Part shown: positions 26,380 through 35,353 of the stretch, one piece after another
How positions within the stretch are numbered: position 1 is the first letter of the stretch
How the letters are laid out: each line of letters begins with the position of its first letter
Origin: Clostridium chromiireducens
GTDB lineage: Bacteria; Bacillota; Clostridia; Clostridiales; Clostridiaceae
Assembly (NCBI RefSeq): GCF_002029255.1
Contig: NZ_MZGT01000003.1
Span: forward strand, 1-64,000
Length of the DNA stretch: 64,000 nucleotides
Reading direction: 5' to 3'
Program-made: the position numbers and the translations under genes
The notes under the pieces: generated by a model
What the model saw: only the letters and a program-made list of their open reading frames with translations
The model's database searches: none
What the model was told of the DNA's origin: nothing

Positions 26380-27293
26380 TATAAATCTCTCCTTTTAGTT
26401 TCATTAGTAGTTTCTGGATGATTAATTATATTGTTATATTTATCCATTAAGCCTAATTCTATTATGTTATATAATATATCTTCATTTCTCCTAAGTTTCA
26501 AGCGTTCTAAATTTTCTTTACAGCTATAGCCGCAATTTAAAATTGTAAATTCTATTTTTGATTTTATCAATCCTATAAATTTATCGTATATTAAGGCATC
26601 TTTATTATATAAAAAATCTATTGGATTAAACTTTCCTTTTTCCATATCAGATTTTAAATCGTCTAAAGCATCAATTAAATAAATCCATTTGCCTATAGAA
26701 TACCCTAAACTATATAAAGTATTTCTTAGTTCAGGAGAATCGTTTATTAATTCAAAAGGATAGTCTCGCAAGATTATCCCGACTAAATCACTAAATGGAT
26801 CACATATTTCATCAATAGAGGCAAAGGATTTTGTGTTCTCTAAGGTAGAAAGCTTATTTAGCGATTCCATAATTTTATCATTAATATTTATAACTGAAGA
26901 AGAAAATTTTCTTTTATATGGCGATAAAAGAATTGAGAAAAATTTACTCTTTATATTTTTATCATCATTAACATCATCTAAAAGCTTGTAATAAAATAAA
27001 GATATATTCATAGCGGCTGCGTAGGATAAAGCTTTATTATTTACAATTACAGCTTTTTTCTCAGTGGGATGAAGTGAACATCTATACTTCGAAACCTCTA
27101 ATTCTTCAGGGATTAATGCGTCCAATAACAAGCCTAAAAAAGTCATATCATAATTTAAAGCCATCCTAGGCAAATTACCGAATTCATTTTTAATATGACA
27201 ACATAAACCACAATAATAGCATTTAAATCTAGCAAAATCTTTTACTTTCATTTCTGCCTTTAAGGGAGTTACATATCCAAACAATAAAAACAC
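26379..27293 (-). CDS. DUF5685 family protein
   Basis: 304 residues, helical. The N-terminal segment has a compact Cys motif ([17 protein letters not shown], about residues 24-40) and a further Cys in YRCSLHP, consistent with metal binding. The rest resembles isoprenoid-synthase-like or DUF5685 helical proteins ([27 protein letters not shown]: paired Asp-rich motifs). Those acidic motifs could bind Mg2+, but no substrate is known. The start at 27293 follows AGGAGTG. Coupled by a 1-nt overlap to the Cys-tailed J-domain gene, a pairing I have seen in clostridia. A shared role in metal or protein assembly is speculative. Confidence 0.8.
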   Translation of the reverse strand: MFLLFGYVTPLKAEMKVKDFARFKCYYCGLCCHIKNEFGNLPRMALNYDMTFLGLLLDALIPEELEVSKYRCSLHPTEKKAVIVNNKALSYAAAMNISLFYYKLLDDVNDDKNIKSKFFSILLSPYKRKFSSSVININDKIMESLNKLSTLENTKSFASIDEICDPFSDLVGIILRDYPFELINDSPELRNTLYSLGYSIGKWIYLIDALDDLKSDMEKGKFNPIDFLYNKDALIYDKFIGLIKSKIEFTILNCGYSCKENLERLKLRRNEDILYNIIELGLMDKYNNIINHPETTNETKRRDL

Positions 27294-27791
27294 TCCTTTA
27301 AAATTAAGTATAAATATATTATACAGTAAATATCAATATTCAAACAATAAAGTTTATAGATATATAATAAAACATTCAGATATTATTAACAATTTAAAGT
27401 GTTATTGTTTAATACTAGAGAAGGTATTTGTAATTATATTAAAGTACATGTATAGTAACATCTATATAACTAGTTATATCATCTTCTGGAGGTACAAGTG
27501 AAATAATGAATTATTTAGGCTGAAATTTTTGTGGTCAGAAATGTTGCTGCATGCATTTTTACTAACGGACAATAGTATAATATTCTTGGAGTAAAAAGGA
27601 TCTATAGGGATATAATAGAGTTTAATAAATATTTCGTTATAAATTTCAAATATTTATTAAAAAACTCTTTACAGCGGATAATAATTATTATATAATAAAA
27701 AATGTAGCAGATAGCTAAATATTAATAAATTAACAAAAGAAAAATAAGTAATTATAATTAAAATAAATTAAAATTTTAGGAGGAATAAATT
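27294..27791 (+). other. 498-bp intergenic region between DUF5685 and reverse rubrerythrin
   Basis: No gene was found. It contains a 16-bp perfect palindrome ATATAACTAGTTATAT (27464-27479), a GGAGGT before a very short frame (about 27506, only five codons), and near the 3' end the rubrerythrin promoter with its operator-like palindrome at 27668-27696. The 5' part serves the divergent DUF5685 gene. Confidence 0.5.
27668..27696 (+). promoter_or_regulatory. reverse rubrerythrin promoter with PerR-like palindrome
   Basis: TTTACA (27668-27673), a 17-bp spacer and TATAAT (27691-27696) form an excellent sigma-A promoter. The spacer is filled by the perfect palindrome ATAATAATTATTAT (27678-27691), similar to the PerR box consensus (TTATAATNATTATAA). 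Repression relieved by peroxide would fit the downstream gene; this is inferred. Confidence 0.65.
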
Positions 27792-28334
27792 ATGAAAAAA
27801 TTCGTTTGTACAGTGTGTGGATATATTTATGAAGGAGAAGCAGCACCAGAAAAATGCCCAGTGTGTGGGGTAGGTTCAGACAAGTTCGTAGAACAAAGTG
27901 GAGACTTAGCTTTTGCTGATGAACATGTAATCGGAGTTGCTAAAGGTGTGGATAAAGAAATAATTGATGGATTACAAGCAAACTTTATTGGTGAATGTAC
28001 AGAAGTAGGAATGTACTTAGCTATGTCAAGACAAGCTGATAGAGAAGGATATCCAGAAGTAGCAGAAGCTTATAAGAGAATAGCTTTTGAAGAAGCAGAA
28101 CATGCTTCAAAATTTGCAGAATTATTAGGTGAAGTAGTAGCAGCAGATACAAAAGCTAACTTACAAGCGAGAGTTGATGCAGAGCATGGTGCATGTCAAG
28201 GTAAAAAAGATTTAGCAACACTTGCTAAAAAATTAAACTTAGATGCTATCCATGATACAGTACATGAAATGTGTAAAGATGAAGCTAGACATGGAAAAGC
28301 ATTCAAAGGACTTTTAGATAGATATTTTGCATAG
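27792..28334 (+). CDS. reverse rubrerythrin
   Basis: 180-residue cytoplasmic non-heme iron peroxidase. The rubredoxin domain is at the N-terminus (C6-x2-C9, C22-x2-C25; [20 protein letters not shown]) and the four-helix diiron domain follows (ligand motifs near [35 protein letters not shown]-like). This order is reversed relative to classical rubrerythrin, as in the clostridial H2O2/O2-inducible revRbr proteins. It reduces H2O2, and indirectly O2, with electrons from NADH via rubredoxin. RBS AGGAGG; a monocistronic unit ended by a long hairpin. The promoter overlaps a PerR-like box. Confidence 0.95.
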   Translation: MKKFVCTVCGYIYEGEAAPEKCPVCGVGSDKFVEQSGDLAFADEHVIGVAKGVDKEIIDGLQANFIGECTEVGMYLAMSRQADREGYPEVAEAYKRIAFEEAEHASKFAELLGEVVAADTKANLQARVDAEHGACQGKKDLATLAKKLNLDAIHDTVHEMCKDEARHGKAFKGLLDRYFA

Positions 28335-28392
28335 ACTTTAATATATACTTAAAATAAATGCAGATTTAATTCTATATGGATTAATAGAAAAT

Positions 28393-28470
28393 ATTAATAG
28401 CAGGTTATTTAGTTTTGCATGAATCAAATTTAGATTTGGACAAGCAAAACTAGGATAACCTGCTATTAAT
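28393..28470. terminator. long hairpin terminator between convergent genes
   Basis: ATTAATAGCAGGTTAT plus TAGTTTTGC (28393-28418) pairs with its complement at 28444-28470 with two mismatches, giving an imperfect stem of about 25 bp with a 25-nt loop. It lies between reverse rubrerythrin and the convergent macrodomain gene and can serve both. Confidence 0.75.
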
Positions 28471-28511
28471 TTTGATTTATAAATGATAAACAAGCATTTA
28501 TGTTTGTATTT

Positions 28512-29150
28512 TTATAGCTTCTCTTTATATAAAGATTGATACATATCATAAGTCTTTTCATCTAAGCAGACCATTGCAATTTTATCAAAAACTTCAGGCG
28601 AATTTTCGATAAAATTTAGAATTTCATCTAAGGCTATACTACAAGCATCTTTTAGTGGGTATGAGTATGCGCCAGTACTTATTGAGGGTAAAGCAATAGT
28701 TCTAATTGGATGTTCTTTTATATAATCTTCAAATTCTTTTACTAAAAGATCTTTTTGCCTGCTTGTATTAAAACGATAAAGATTTTTATCTAAGATTTCA
28801 TTACACTGCTTAGCATAGTAATTAGAATAATTTTCTGCAATTTCAAAAACTGATCGATACGCACTTCGTAAATATTTTTCTTCTGTGCCATTATTTCTGT
28901 AAATGGGGCCAACGGTGTGTATTACCCATGATATCCCATAATCTCTCAGCCCATAGGATTTAGTTATTTTTGATTTTCCTGTTAAACATCCATTTAAATG
29001 TCTACATTCTTCAAGTAATTTATCACCACAAGCTCGATGAATTGCACCATCAACTCCGCCACCACCAAGTAAAGATGCATTTGCAGCATTTACAATCGCA
29101 TCAAACTTAATCTTAGTGATATCCCCAAATAGTATTTCAAATTTAGTCAA
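28512..29150 (-). CDS. macrodomain protein (ADP-ribose hydrolase-like)
   Basis: I choose TTG 29150, preceded by GAGGTGATTAAT, giving 212 residues; the upstream extension to 29228 is basic, lacks a ribosome site and is unlike the family. The macrodomain signatures are clear: GDIT (9-12), NAAN (21-24), GGGGVDGAIH (29-38), and a later GAYSYP phosphate loop within PSISTGAYSYPL. Family members (MacroD/YmdB type) remove ADP-ribose from acylated or Asp/Glu targets or hydrolyse O-acetyl-ADP-ribose. The protein is slightly longer than minimal macrodomains, with an insert around residues 85-130. Confidence 0.92.
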   Translation of the reverse strand: MTKFEILFGDITKIKFDAIVNAANASLLGGGGVDGAIHRACGDKLLEECRHLNGCLTGKSKITKSYGLRDYGISWVIHTVGPIYRNNGTEEKYLRSAYRSVFEIAENYSNYYAKQCNEILDKNLYRFNTSRQKDLLVKEFEDYIKEHPIRTIALPSISTGAYSYPLKDACSIALDEILNFIENSPEVFDKIAMVCLDEKTYDMYQSLYKEKL

Positions 29151-29371
29151 ATTAATCACCTCATATTTAGTCACACAAATTCTCTTACTTAATAGTTTAC
29201 ACCTAATTCTCTTAAATAAAAATAACAAAATTCCAATAAATTGTTAATAGAAGTGACATAATTCTCATATTTATTAAATAAAAAAAAAGAGAAAACACTT
29301 ATTATTATAAATAGAATGTCCTCCCTTTTTATTAGTATTAATTAATGACTTATATTCACGTTTATCAAATT

Positions 29372-30019
29372 TTAGATAGGTTGATTTTCTAAATTTTTTC
29401 TTCTATTATCTAAAGGATTTAGATTTATGTGATGCACCTTCATTGTTTCATCAGGATTCATAATTAAGCTATCTAAACGAATTCTGCCTTCAGGAGTATT
29501 AGCTACAACCATTAATTCAGAACCTTTTTTATATATAACCCAGTTATAATTATCCCTTACGACCTTATTTACATCTTCCATTGAGATTAAGGCTGTTTCT
29601 TTGTGATTTCCGAATTTATCCCTTAAGATAATTCCCATTGTTTCATGATCTATTTTTGTACAATCATTTTTAGATGTTCTATTGTATACTTCTAAATTTT
29701 CTTTTCTGTTATCTAATGTATTTCCATTTAAATGCTTTATAGGAGTTCTTGGATCAACATCTAGAATTACTGAGTGAATAGTTTTTTTAGTAGCCGTAGT
29801 CTTGCCGTTAACCTTAGTTACAGATTGAGTTTGTACTAAGTAGTTATTGAAATCTTTATGCCATTCAGCAAACCAAATTCCTTCTTGCTTTACTCTTTCG
29901 GCATCATATGTATCTATTTTACAAGTAAGTTCAGATCCATCCTTCTTTAGCACAGTAATTTCAGTTAAGTTACCTTTTGGCGTATATTTATTTTCTTGAG
30001 TTTTATAATTTGTATTTAT
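29372..30019 (-). CDS. HNH endonuclease-like protein with probable AUA start
   Basis: The best ribosome site (GAGGTG) sits 7 nt before ATA at 30019, and coding sense continues in frame from there (INTNYKTQENKYTPKGNLTE), giving about 215 residues. An internal GTG at 29953 gives 193 residues but has no ribosome site. Two HNH_3-like half-sites are visible: IKHLNGNTLDNRKENLEVYN and, at the very C-terminus, VHHINLNPLDNRRKNLE. This looks like a tandem domain duplication typical of phage and intron-type HNH proteins. Whether it cuts DNA is unknown. Either AUA initiation is used at low rate or an ATG-to-ATA change has nearly silenced the gene. The GCGC-hairpin cluster lies just upstream. Confidence 0.7.
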   Translation of the reverse strand: MNTNYKTQENKYTPKGNLTEITVLKKDGSELTCKIDTYDAERVKQEGIWFAEWHKDFNNYLVQTQSVTKVNGKTTATKKTIHSVILDVDPRTPIKHLNGNTLDNRKENLEVYNRTSKNDCTKIDHETMGIILRDKFGNHKETALISMEDVNKVVRDNYNWVIYKKGSELMVVANTPEGRIRLDSLIMNPDETMKVHHINLNPLDNRRKNLENQPI

Positions 30020-30197
30020 GGTTAAGCACCTCTTTCAGTATTTTAATATTTGAATAATAAAAAATCTATAATAACTTCCATTTGAAAAAATAACATAAAA
30101 TAAGTTATTTTACAAGGGATTATCTATCTTTTAGTATTGCTAATATGCGTTAAATTTAAACATTACATTATTATACCAGATTAAAAATATAAAAGAT

Positions 30198-30450
30198 ATA
30201 CACATCTAAAAAAAGCGCGAAGCGCAATTAAGATCATTAAATTCTAAAAAAATATACACATCTAAAAAAAGCGCGAAGCGCAACCAAGATCATTAAATTT
30301 CAAAAAAATACGCACCTTTAAAAAAAGCGCGAAGCGCAACCAAGATCATTGAATCTAAAAAAGCATGCATCTAAAAAAAGCGCGCACCTATAAGAAGAGT
30401 GCGAAGCACAATTCGGAACTTTTAAGCGCAACCAAAATCATTAAATAAAA
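30198..30450 (+). repeat. cluster of ~55-bp GCGC-hairpin repeats
   Basis: Four to five imperfect units with 54-56 bp period start near 30198, 30254, 30308 and 30363, with degenerate parts to about 30450. Each has an A-tract, then GCGC-GAA-GCGC, then AA(TT/CC)AAGATCATTAAAT. A later unit has GTGC-GAA-GCAC (30399-30409), and the isolated copy at 2866 has GTGC-GTTA-GCAC, so hairpin pairing is kept while bases change. There are no unique spacers, so it is not CRISPR. It resembles REP-like or small palindromic elements. Confidence 0.75.
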
Positions 30451-30660
30451 ACACCCAATATTAAAAACTCAATAAATTTATAAAATATTTAAACATTTAA
30501 CTAATTACATACTATATTAAAATATTTTACTAATTTTATTTTTCTTAGCGTAGATATATAAAATAATGATTATAATACTAAAGAGTAATTATGAGAATTT
30601 TTAGGCTAAACTATAAAATTAAAAGTTTGATTAATTAAATAAATCAAATAGGAGGTTGTC

Positions 30661-31023
30661 ATGACGGAGATAATGTTATTTACATTAATTGGTTTGATGG
30701 CAGGAGTATTAAGTGGAATGTTTGGAATTGGAGGTGGAATAATAATTGTTCCTGCACTTATTTATTTATGCGGTTTTGACCAGTTAAAGGCACAGGGGAC
30801 TTCACTTGCAATTATGTTGCCGCCCGTTGGAATTTTAGCTTTTATCGAATATTATAGAAGAGGGCAGGTGAGTATAAAGGCAGGAATATTAATATGCATA
30901 TTTTTGGTAATAGGGTCCGTATTTGGCGCTAAGATTGCAAATAGTGTTCCTATATCAGTAATAAAAAAGGGTTTTGCTATATTGATGATTGCAATTTCAA
31001 TAAAAATGCTTTTATCTAAATAG
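30661..31023 (+). CDS. TauE/SafE-like half-length membrane transporter
   Basis: 120 residues with AGGAGGT before ATG. Four hydrophobic segments are present, and the family motif is in MAGVLSGMFGIGGGIIIVPALI (about 14-35). It corresponds to one half of the usual ~250-residue TauE/SafE/DUF81 anion or sulfonate exporter, which contains two such halves. Half-length versions are common in Firmicutes and may dimerise. No second half lies nearby. Substrate unknown (sulfite, sulfonates or organic anions by family). Confidence 0.85.
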   Translation: MTEIMLFTLIGLMAGVLSGMFGIGGGIIIVPALIYLCGFDQLKAQGTSLAIMLPPVGILAFIEYYRRGQVSIKAGILICIFLVIGSVFGAKIANSVPISVIKKGFAILMIAISIKMLLSK

Positions 31024-31097
31024 AAATTCATATATTAAAACAGAACAATGGGAATTTAGAAACATAAAAGTATATTTATAAATTTTAATGTATAAAG

Positions 31098-31147
31098 ACC
31101 ATACATATAAAGGGAACTTATTCCATATTCATGTGTGGTTTTTTTGC
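31098..31147 (+). terminator. rho-independent terminator
   Basis: ACCATACAT (31098-31106) pairs with ATGTGTGGT (31131-31139), with one G-T pair, and is followed by TTTTTTT. Confidence 0.7.
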
Positions 31148-31292
31148 TTTATTCAGAATTTTTATGCATTTAAAAGAGTAAGGATTCGGTTGTAATAAGT
31201 TATAAACTAAGTATTAGTGCTGGACATAAGTATTTTAACTGAGTTACAATAGAATTTGATAAAATAGCAGAATATACGAGGTACGGAAGATT

Positions 31293-32660
31293 ATGATTAT
31301 TACTAGAACTTTAAAGGATATTTCAGAAGATAAAAAATTTATACGTAAAGCTGTAGCAATTACTATACCAATAGCATTGCAGGCTCTATTAAATACAAGT
31401 TTAAATCTCGTAGATACTGTAATGATTGGGAGTTTGGGGCAGAGCTCGATTGCAGCAGTTGGACTAGCAAATAAAGTTTTCTTTGTTTTTACGTTGCTGT
31501 TATTTGGTGTTGTAAGCGGTTCTTCTATTTTAACAGCTCAATACTTTGGAAAAAAGGATATTCAAAATATAAGAAGAGTATTGGGAATGTCTCTTACAAT
31601 TGCTTTGCTGGGTTCAATTCTTTTTGTCATTCCAAGTTTAATGTGCCCCGAGTTAGTTATGGGGATATTTACTCCTAATGAAAATACTATAAAAATTGGT
31701 GCGGGATATCTAGCAATATCTGCAATTAGTTATCCACTAACAGCAATTACCAATGTCTACGTTGCGCTTTTAAGAGGTGTAAATCAAGTAAAGGCGCCAG
31801 TATTTATTACATTGATTTCTATTTTTATAAAAGTAATACTAAATTATACTTTAATATTTGGACATTTTGGAGCACCCGCTCTTGGGGTTCAAGGTGAGGC
31901 CATTGCAACATTGATTGCTAGAACAATTGAATGCTTGTGCATTTTGTCTATAGTATATTATGAGAAAGGACCAGCGGCAGCAAAAATTAAAGAATTAGTG
32001 TCTTTTAATAAAAACTTTGTTAATTTATATTTTAAAACTGTTTCACCTGTTATTCTAAATGAATTTATGTGGGGACTTGGAGTTACAATGTATTCGTTAG
32101 TATACGGAAGAATGGGAGATGGAGCTGTTGCATCTATTACAATTACTCAAACCGTTGAACAAATAATCACAGTAATATTCCAAGGCATTAGTGCTGCAAC
32201 TGCTGTTATATTAGGAAATGAATTAGGGGCGAATAAATTAGATGAGGCTAGGGCTCATGCAAAGTACTTCATTGTTCTTCAATTTATTTGTGCGCTAATA
32301 ATGGGTGTGATATGCTTTATTATAAGGAATCCATTGATTACTCTTTTTAGTGTATCAGATGCAGTAGGAGGAGATATAAGTAAATGCTTAATTGTTTTTA
32401 TAATTTACTTACCATTTAAAATTTTTAACTGGGTTAATATAGTTGGAATTCTAAGAAGCGGCGGGGATACAAAGGTAGCATTAATGTTAGATATTAGTGG
32501 TGTATGGTTAGTTGGAATTCCTTTTGCTTTTCTTGGTGGAATGGTTTTAAAATTACCTATATACTCTGTATATGCAATGGTTGCATTTGAAGAAGTATAT
32601 AAATTTATTTTAGGATTTAAAAGGTATAAACAAAAGGTATGGCTTAGAAATCTAGTTTAA
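31293..32660 (+). CDS. MATE-family efflux transporter
   Basis: 455 residues with about 12 membrane helices in two homologous halves, the hallmark of MatE/NorM cation-coupled drug antiporters. The first half contains LVDTVMIGSLGQSSIAAVGLANKVFF and the second an analogous pattern after about residue 235. Substrates cannot be predicted. It is monocistronic with its own terminator; the ATG follows GAGGTACGGA. Confidence 0.93.
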   Translation: MIITRTLKDISEDKKFIRKAVAITIPIALQALLNTSLNLVDTVMIGSLGQSSIAAVGLANKVFFVFTLLLFGVVSGSSILTAQYFGKKDIQNIRRVLGMSLTIALLGSILFVIPSLMCPELVMGIFTPNENTIKIGAGYLAISAISYPLTAITNVYVALLRGVNQVKAPVFITLISIFIKVILNYTLIFGHFGAPALGVQGEAIATLIARTIECLCILSIVYYEKGPAAAKIKELVSFNKNFVNLYFKTVSPVILNEFMWGLGVTMYSLVYGRMGDGAVASITITQTVEQIITVIFQGISAATAVILGNELGANKLDEARAHAKYFIVLQFICALIMGVICFIIRNPLITLFSVSDAVGGDISKCLIVFIIYLPFKIFNWVNIVGILRSGGDTKVALMLDISGVWLVGIPFAFLGGMVLKLPIYSVYAMVAFEEVYKFILGFKRYKQKVWLRNLV

Positions 32661-32670
32661 AATTTAGTTG

Positions 32671-32720
32671 GAGATATTTTTAGATAGAGATTGGTTCCTA
32701 TTTTATAAATATCTCTTTTT
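32671..32720 (+). terminator. rho-independent terminator
   Basis: GAGATATTT (32671-32679) pairs with AAATATCTC (32707-32715), then TTTTT. It closes the MATE gene. Confidence 0.7.
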
Positions 32721-32819
32721 AAATATATTTTTAATTTTTTTGTAACAACTATGCAAATAATTTTCTATATAATAGGAAATAATGAAGATATTAAGTAAAG
32801 CATATAATTGGAGGAATAC

Positions 32820-33845
32820 ATGGATAAACAAGTTAATCGTAGACCTAAAAAACGAAAAAAGAAAAAGAAATCTAATACAAAAGTACTATTAAGAGGAGTA
32901 TTGGATATGCTTATATTCCTAGTTGTAACTACGCCTCTTGTGTTTTTTTTAGGACCCTATGATAATACTAGAAAAACATTAATCTCAACAGTACTTGCAA
33001 CAAGACACGCGTACTTAATAAATGATATAATCCCTAAACCATTATTAGATAAAATGCTTGGAATTGAAGAAAATGATGATAGTGCAGAGGTTTTCCAAGA
33101 CATGAAAAAGGTAAATGTTAAATATACAGTTGGTAATGAAGTAAACAGATATAAAGTACATGAACAAAGGTTTGATGCATATATATTAGAAATAAAAAAT
33201 CCTCTGAAGGTTAAGGTGGCAATGACCAAGTTTTTAGGGAAAATGGGGCAAAAAACAAGTGATATGGCTGGTGAACATAATGCCGTTGCAGCCATTAATG
33301 GTGGTTCATTTATAGATAAATCTTCTGATGGAACTGCATATGCAGGTACTGGTTCAGAACCTGGTGGTTTTGTAATTTCTGGTGGAAAAGTTGTTTACCC
33401 ACAAGGAAACGTTAATGAGAATACAATTGAAAATGTTGTTGCATTTACAAAAAATGGAGAGCTTATAGTTGGGGATCATTCAATCTCTCAGCTTAAAAAA
33501 TTAAATGTTCAAGAAGCTATGTGCTTTAGAAAACCTAATATTATAATTAATGGAGTAAGGCAAGTGAAAAATAAAATGGAGGAAGGTCTTAACCCAAGAA
33601 CTGCTGTTGGTCAAAAGGCGGATGGAACAATAATCTTTTTAGTTATAGATGGACGGAAAGTAACATCACCTGGAGCTAGCTTATATGATGTTCAAGAAAT
33701 CATGATGAGTAGAGGCGCGGTTAACGCAGGAGCTCTTGATGGCGGATACTCATCAACCATGTATTATAAAGGCAATGTAATAAATTCTCCTAATGCTTGG
33801 GATGGTGAAAGATCTGTTGCCACAGCATTTTATGTAGAACAATAA
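32820..33845 (+). CDS. phosphodiester glycosidase family (NAGPA-like) exoprotein
   Basis: 341 residues from ATG 32820, which follows GGAGG; the in-frame TTG at 32808 overlaps that site. A very basic cytoplasmic N-terminus (RRPKKRKKKKK) and one membrane anchor (about 27-48) put the rest outside the cell. The C-terminal domain (about 130-340) carries NAGPA/DUF2233 motifs: AINGGSF, NPRTAVGQKADG, LVIDGR and GALDGGYSSTMYY. Homologues cleave GlcNAc-type phosphodiester caps or act on wall teichoic or exopolysaccharide linkages. The next gene starts 13 bp later, so they form an operon. Confidence 0.9.
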   Translation: MDKQVNRRPKKRKKKKKSNTKVLLRGVLDMLIFLVVTTPLVFFLGPYDNTRKTLISTVLATRHAYLINDIIPKPLLDKMLGIEENDDSAEVFQDMKKVNVKYTVGNEVNRYKVHEQRFDAYILEIKNPLKVKVAMTKFLGKMGQKTSDMAGEHNAVAAINGGSFIDKSSDGTAYAGTGSEPGGFVISGGKVVYPQGNVNENTIENVVAFTKNGELIVGDHSISQLKKLNVQEAMCFRKPNIIINGVRQVKNKMEEGLNPRTAVGQKADGTIIFLVIDGRKVTSPGASLYDVQEIMMSRGAVNAGALDGGYSSTMYYKGNVINSPNAWDGERSVATAFYVEQ

Positions 33846-33858
33846 AGGAGAGAAATTT

Positions 33859-34902
33859 ATGAATAAGAATATAAAGAGAAGATTAACGTGGTTTGCAATT
33901 GCTTTAATATTGCAGCAAAGCATATTTTTATATGTAGATAAAGTGTATTTAGGTTCAGATATTAGCATACAGGCAGAGAAAATTGATGAAGAAGAAGATA
34001 TAGCAGATAAAAAAACAGAAATCGATATAAAAAGTAACATAAGTGAAATTAAAGTATCTTCAGATGGTAGATTTGTTTCATATATAGATGGAAACAAGCT
34101 GAAAATATTGGATAGTAATGATAACAAAGAGACAGAATGTGAGCTTGATAGTGGTGCACAGGTATCATTTTATAAGTGGTTAAATAATGAAGATAATATG
34201 ATTGTAATCCAAAAAATAAAAGACAAAGGGATATACTACTTTGAACCTATATCGTTTGATGCTAAAAAAGGAGAAGTTAGAGATCTTGCAGATTTTGACT
34301 TGAATAAAATGAGAATTAGGCTTAATAGTTCCAAAGAGGAGATAAGTAACGTAGTATTTTCAACATTAACACATAGCTTATATATTAAGGTCAAAAAAGG
34401 CGATGGGAAATATGATTTATATTACGCAAACGTTATGAATCAATTAAAAAAGGTAAAGAGTGATAAAGTTTTAGGGAGTGTAGTAGTTCCCACAACTAGT
34501 ACAAATGCGGTTATGGAAGAAGGTGCATCTATAACAGTACTAAATGCTAAAGCACCTTTATCAATACCTAATGTTAAAAGTTCTAAAATATTAGGAGCAG
34601 ATGTGAATGATAATGTATATTTTGGTGAGATAGAAAATAACAAGGTTAATAAGATATTCTATGCAGTATTATCAGATGCAAATAAAAAGTGGAATTCATT
34701 AAATCTAAAGGAGCCAGTAGATAAAACTGATATAGTTATTGATTATTCAGGTAAGGTATATATTAATAATAAATCAGAAAATAGTGTTTTAGAGTTAATA
34801 AGCAACAAATCAATAAAATATAAAGGTAATTTTGTTCAATCTTATTCTAAAGGTATTATTTCAAGAGTTGATAATAAGCTAATAAAAAATAAGTTAGAAT
34901 AA
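33859..34902 (+). CDS. membrane-anchored hypothetical protein, possibly beta-propeller
   Basis: 347 residues with one N-terminal membrane anchor (about 10-28) and an extracellular remainder. An acidic linker (EKIDEEEDIADKKTEID) precedes repeated strands with Asp-Gly turns (VSSDGRFVSYIDGNKLKIL), reminiscent of WD40/TolB-like propeller blades, though a full repeat count was not verified. No catalytic motif is evident. It is co-transcribed with the phosphodiester glycosidase 13 bp upstream and ended by a strong terminator, so a wall-associated accessory role is plausible. RBS AAAGGAGAG. Confidence 0.75.
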   Translation: MNKNIKRRLTWFAIALILQQSIFLYVDKVYLGSDISIQAEKIDEEEDIADKKTEIDIKSNISEIKVSSDGRFVSYIDGNKLKILDSNDNKETECELDSGAQVSFYKWLNNEDNMIVIQKIKDKGIYYFEPISFDAKKGEVRDLADFDLNKMRIRLNSSKEEISNVVFSTLTHSLYIKVKKGDGKYDLYYANVMNQLKKVKSDKVLGSVVVPTTSTNAVMEEGASITVLNAKAPLSIPNVKSSKILGADVNDNVYFGEIENNKVNKIFYAVLSDANKKWNSLNLKEPVDKTDIVIDYSGKVYINNKSENSVLELISNKSIKYKGNFVQSYSKGIISRVDNKLIKNKLE

Positions 34903-34982
34903 AAAAATATAGACGACTTTAATTTAGTGAATAATATATATGAAATAGGAAAAAATATAATGTATAAAATTTTGAATAGTAT

Positions 34983-35021
34983 AAAAATAAGATCTTCATA
35001 TTAAAGAAGATCTTATTTTTA
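34983..35021 (+). terminator. rho-independent terminator
   Basis: A 15-bp perfect stem, AAAAATAAGATCTTC (34983-34997) with its complement at 35006-35020. It ends the glycosidase operon. Confidence 0.9.
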
Positions 35022-35047
35022 TATTAAGAACGATGGAGGAATAGAAA

Positions 35048-35299
35048 ATGTCAAAATTAGGAGTAGTTAGTGCAATATTAGAGCATCCAAAGGAAGTTCA
35101 AGATGAGTTTAATGATGTTGTTGCATCATTTAGAGGCAGTATAAAAGGAAGAATGGGAATACCATTTGCGGATGAATTGTCAGTTATCTCTATAGCGCTT
35201 ACGGGTGAAACAGAGGAGGTTATTAACGAGTTTTCAGAGCAGCTTGAAAGTATAGATGGAGTATCGGTGAAAACTTCAATAGCTAAAATAGATGTCTAA
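35048..35299 (+). CDS. TM1266-family putative iron-only hydrogenase system regulator
   Basis: 83 residues with the ACT/NikR-C-like pattern of the TM1266 family: GVVSAILEHP at the N-terminus, GIPFADELSVISIALTGETEEVINEF in the middle and a short DGVSVKTSIAKI end. Members often sit with hydrogenase maturation genes and are thought to be small regulators or sensors. No hydrogenase or maturase gene is in this window. RBS GGAGGAA. The next gene starts 54 bp downstream, so co-transcription with it is possible. Confidence 0.85.
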   Translation: MSKLGVVSAILEHPKEVQDEFNDVVASFRGSIKGRMGIPFADELSVISIALTGETEEVINEFSEQLESIDGVSVKTSIAKIDV

Positions 35300-35353
35300 T
35301 AATTTAGTGAGAAAAAATAAAGTGATTGTATGTAATTAATGGGGGGATCTTAA

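Noticed and set aside
30198-30450. Possible CRISPR array
   Set aside because: Units are adjacent and similar along their whole length, with no unique spacers and no cas genes.
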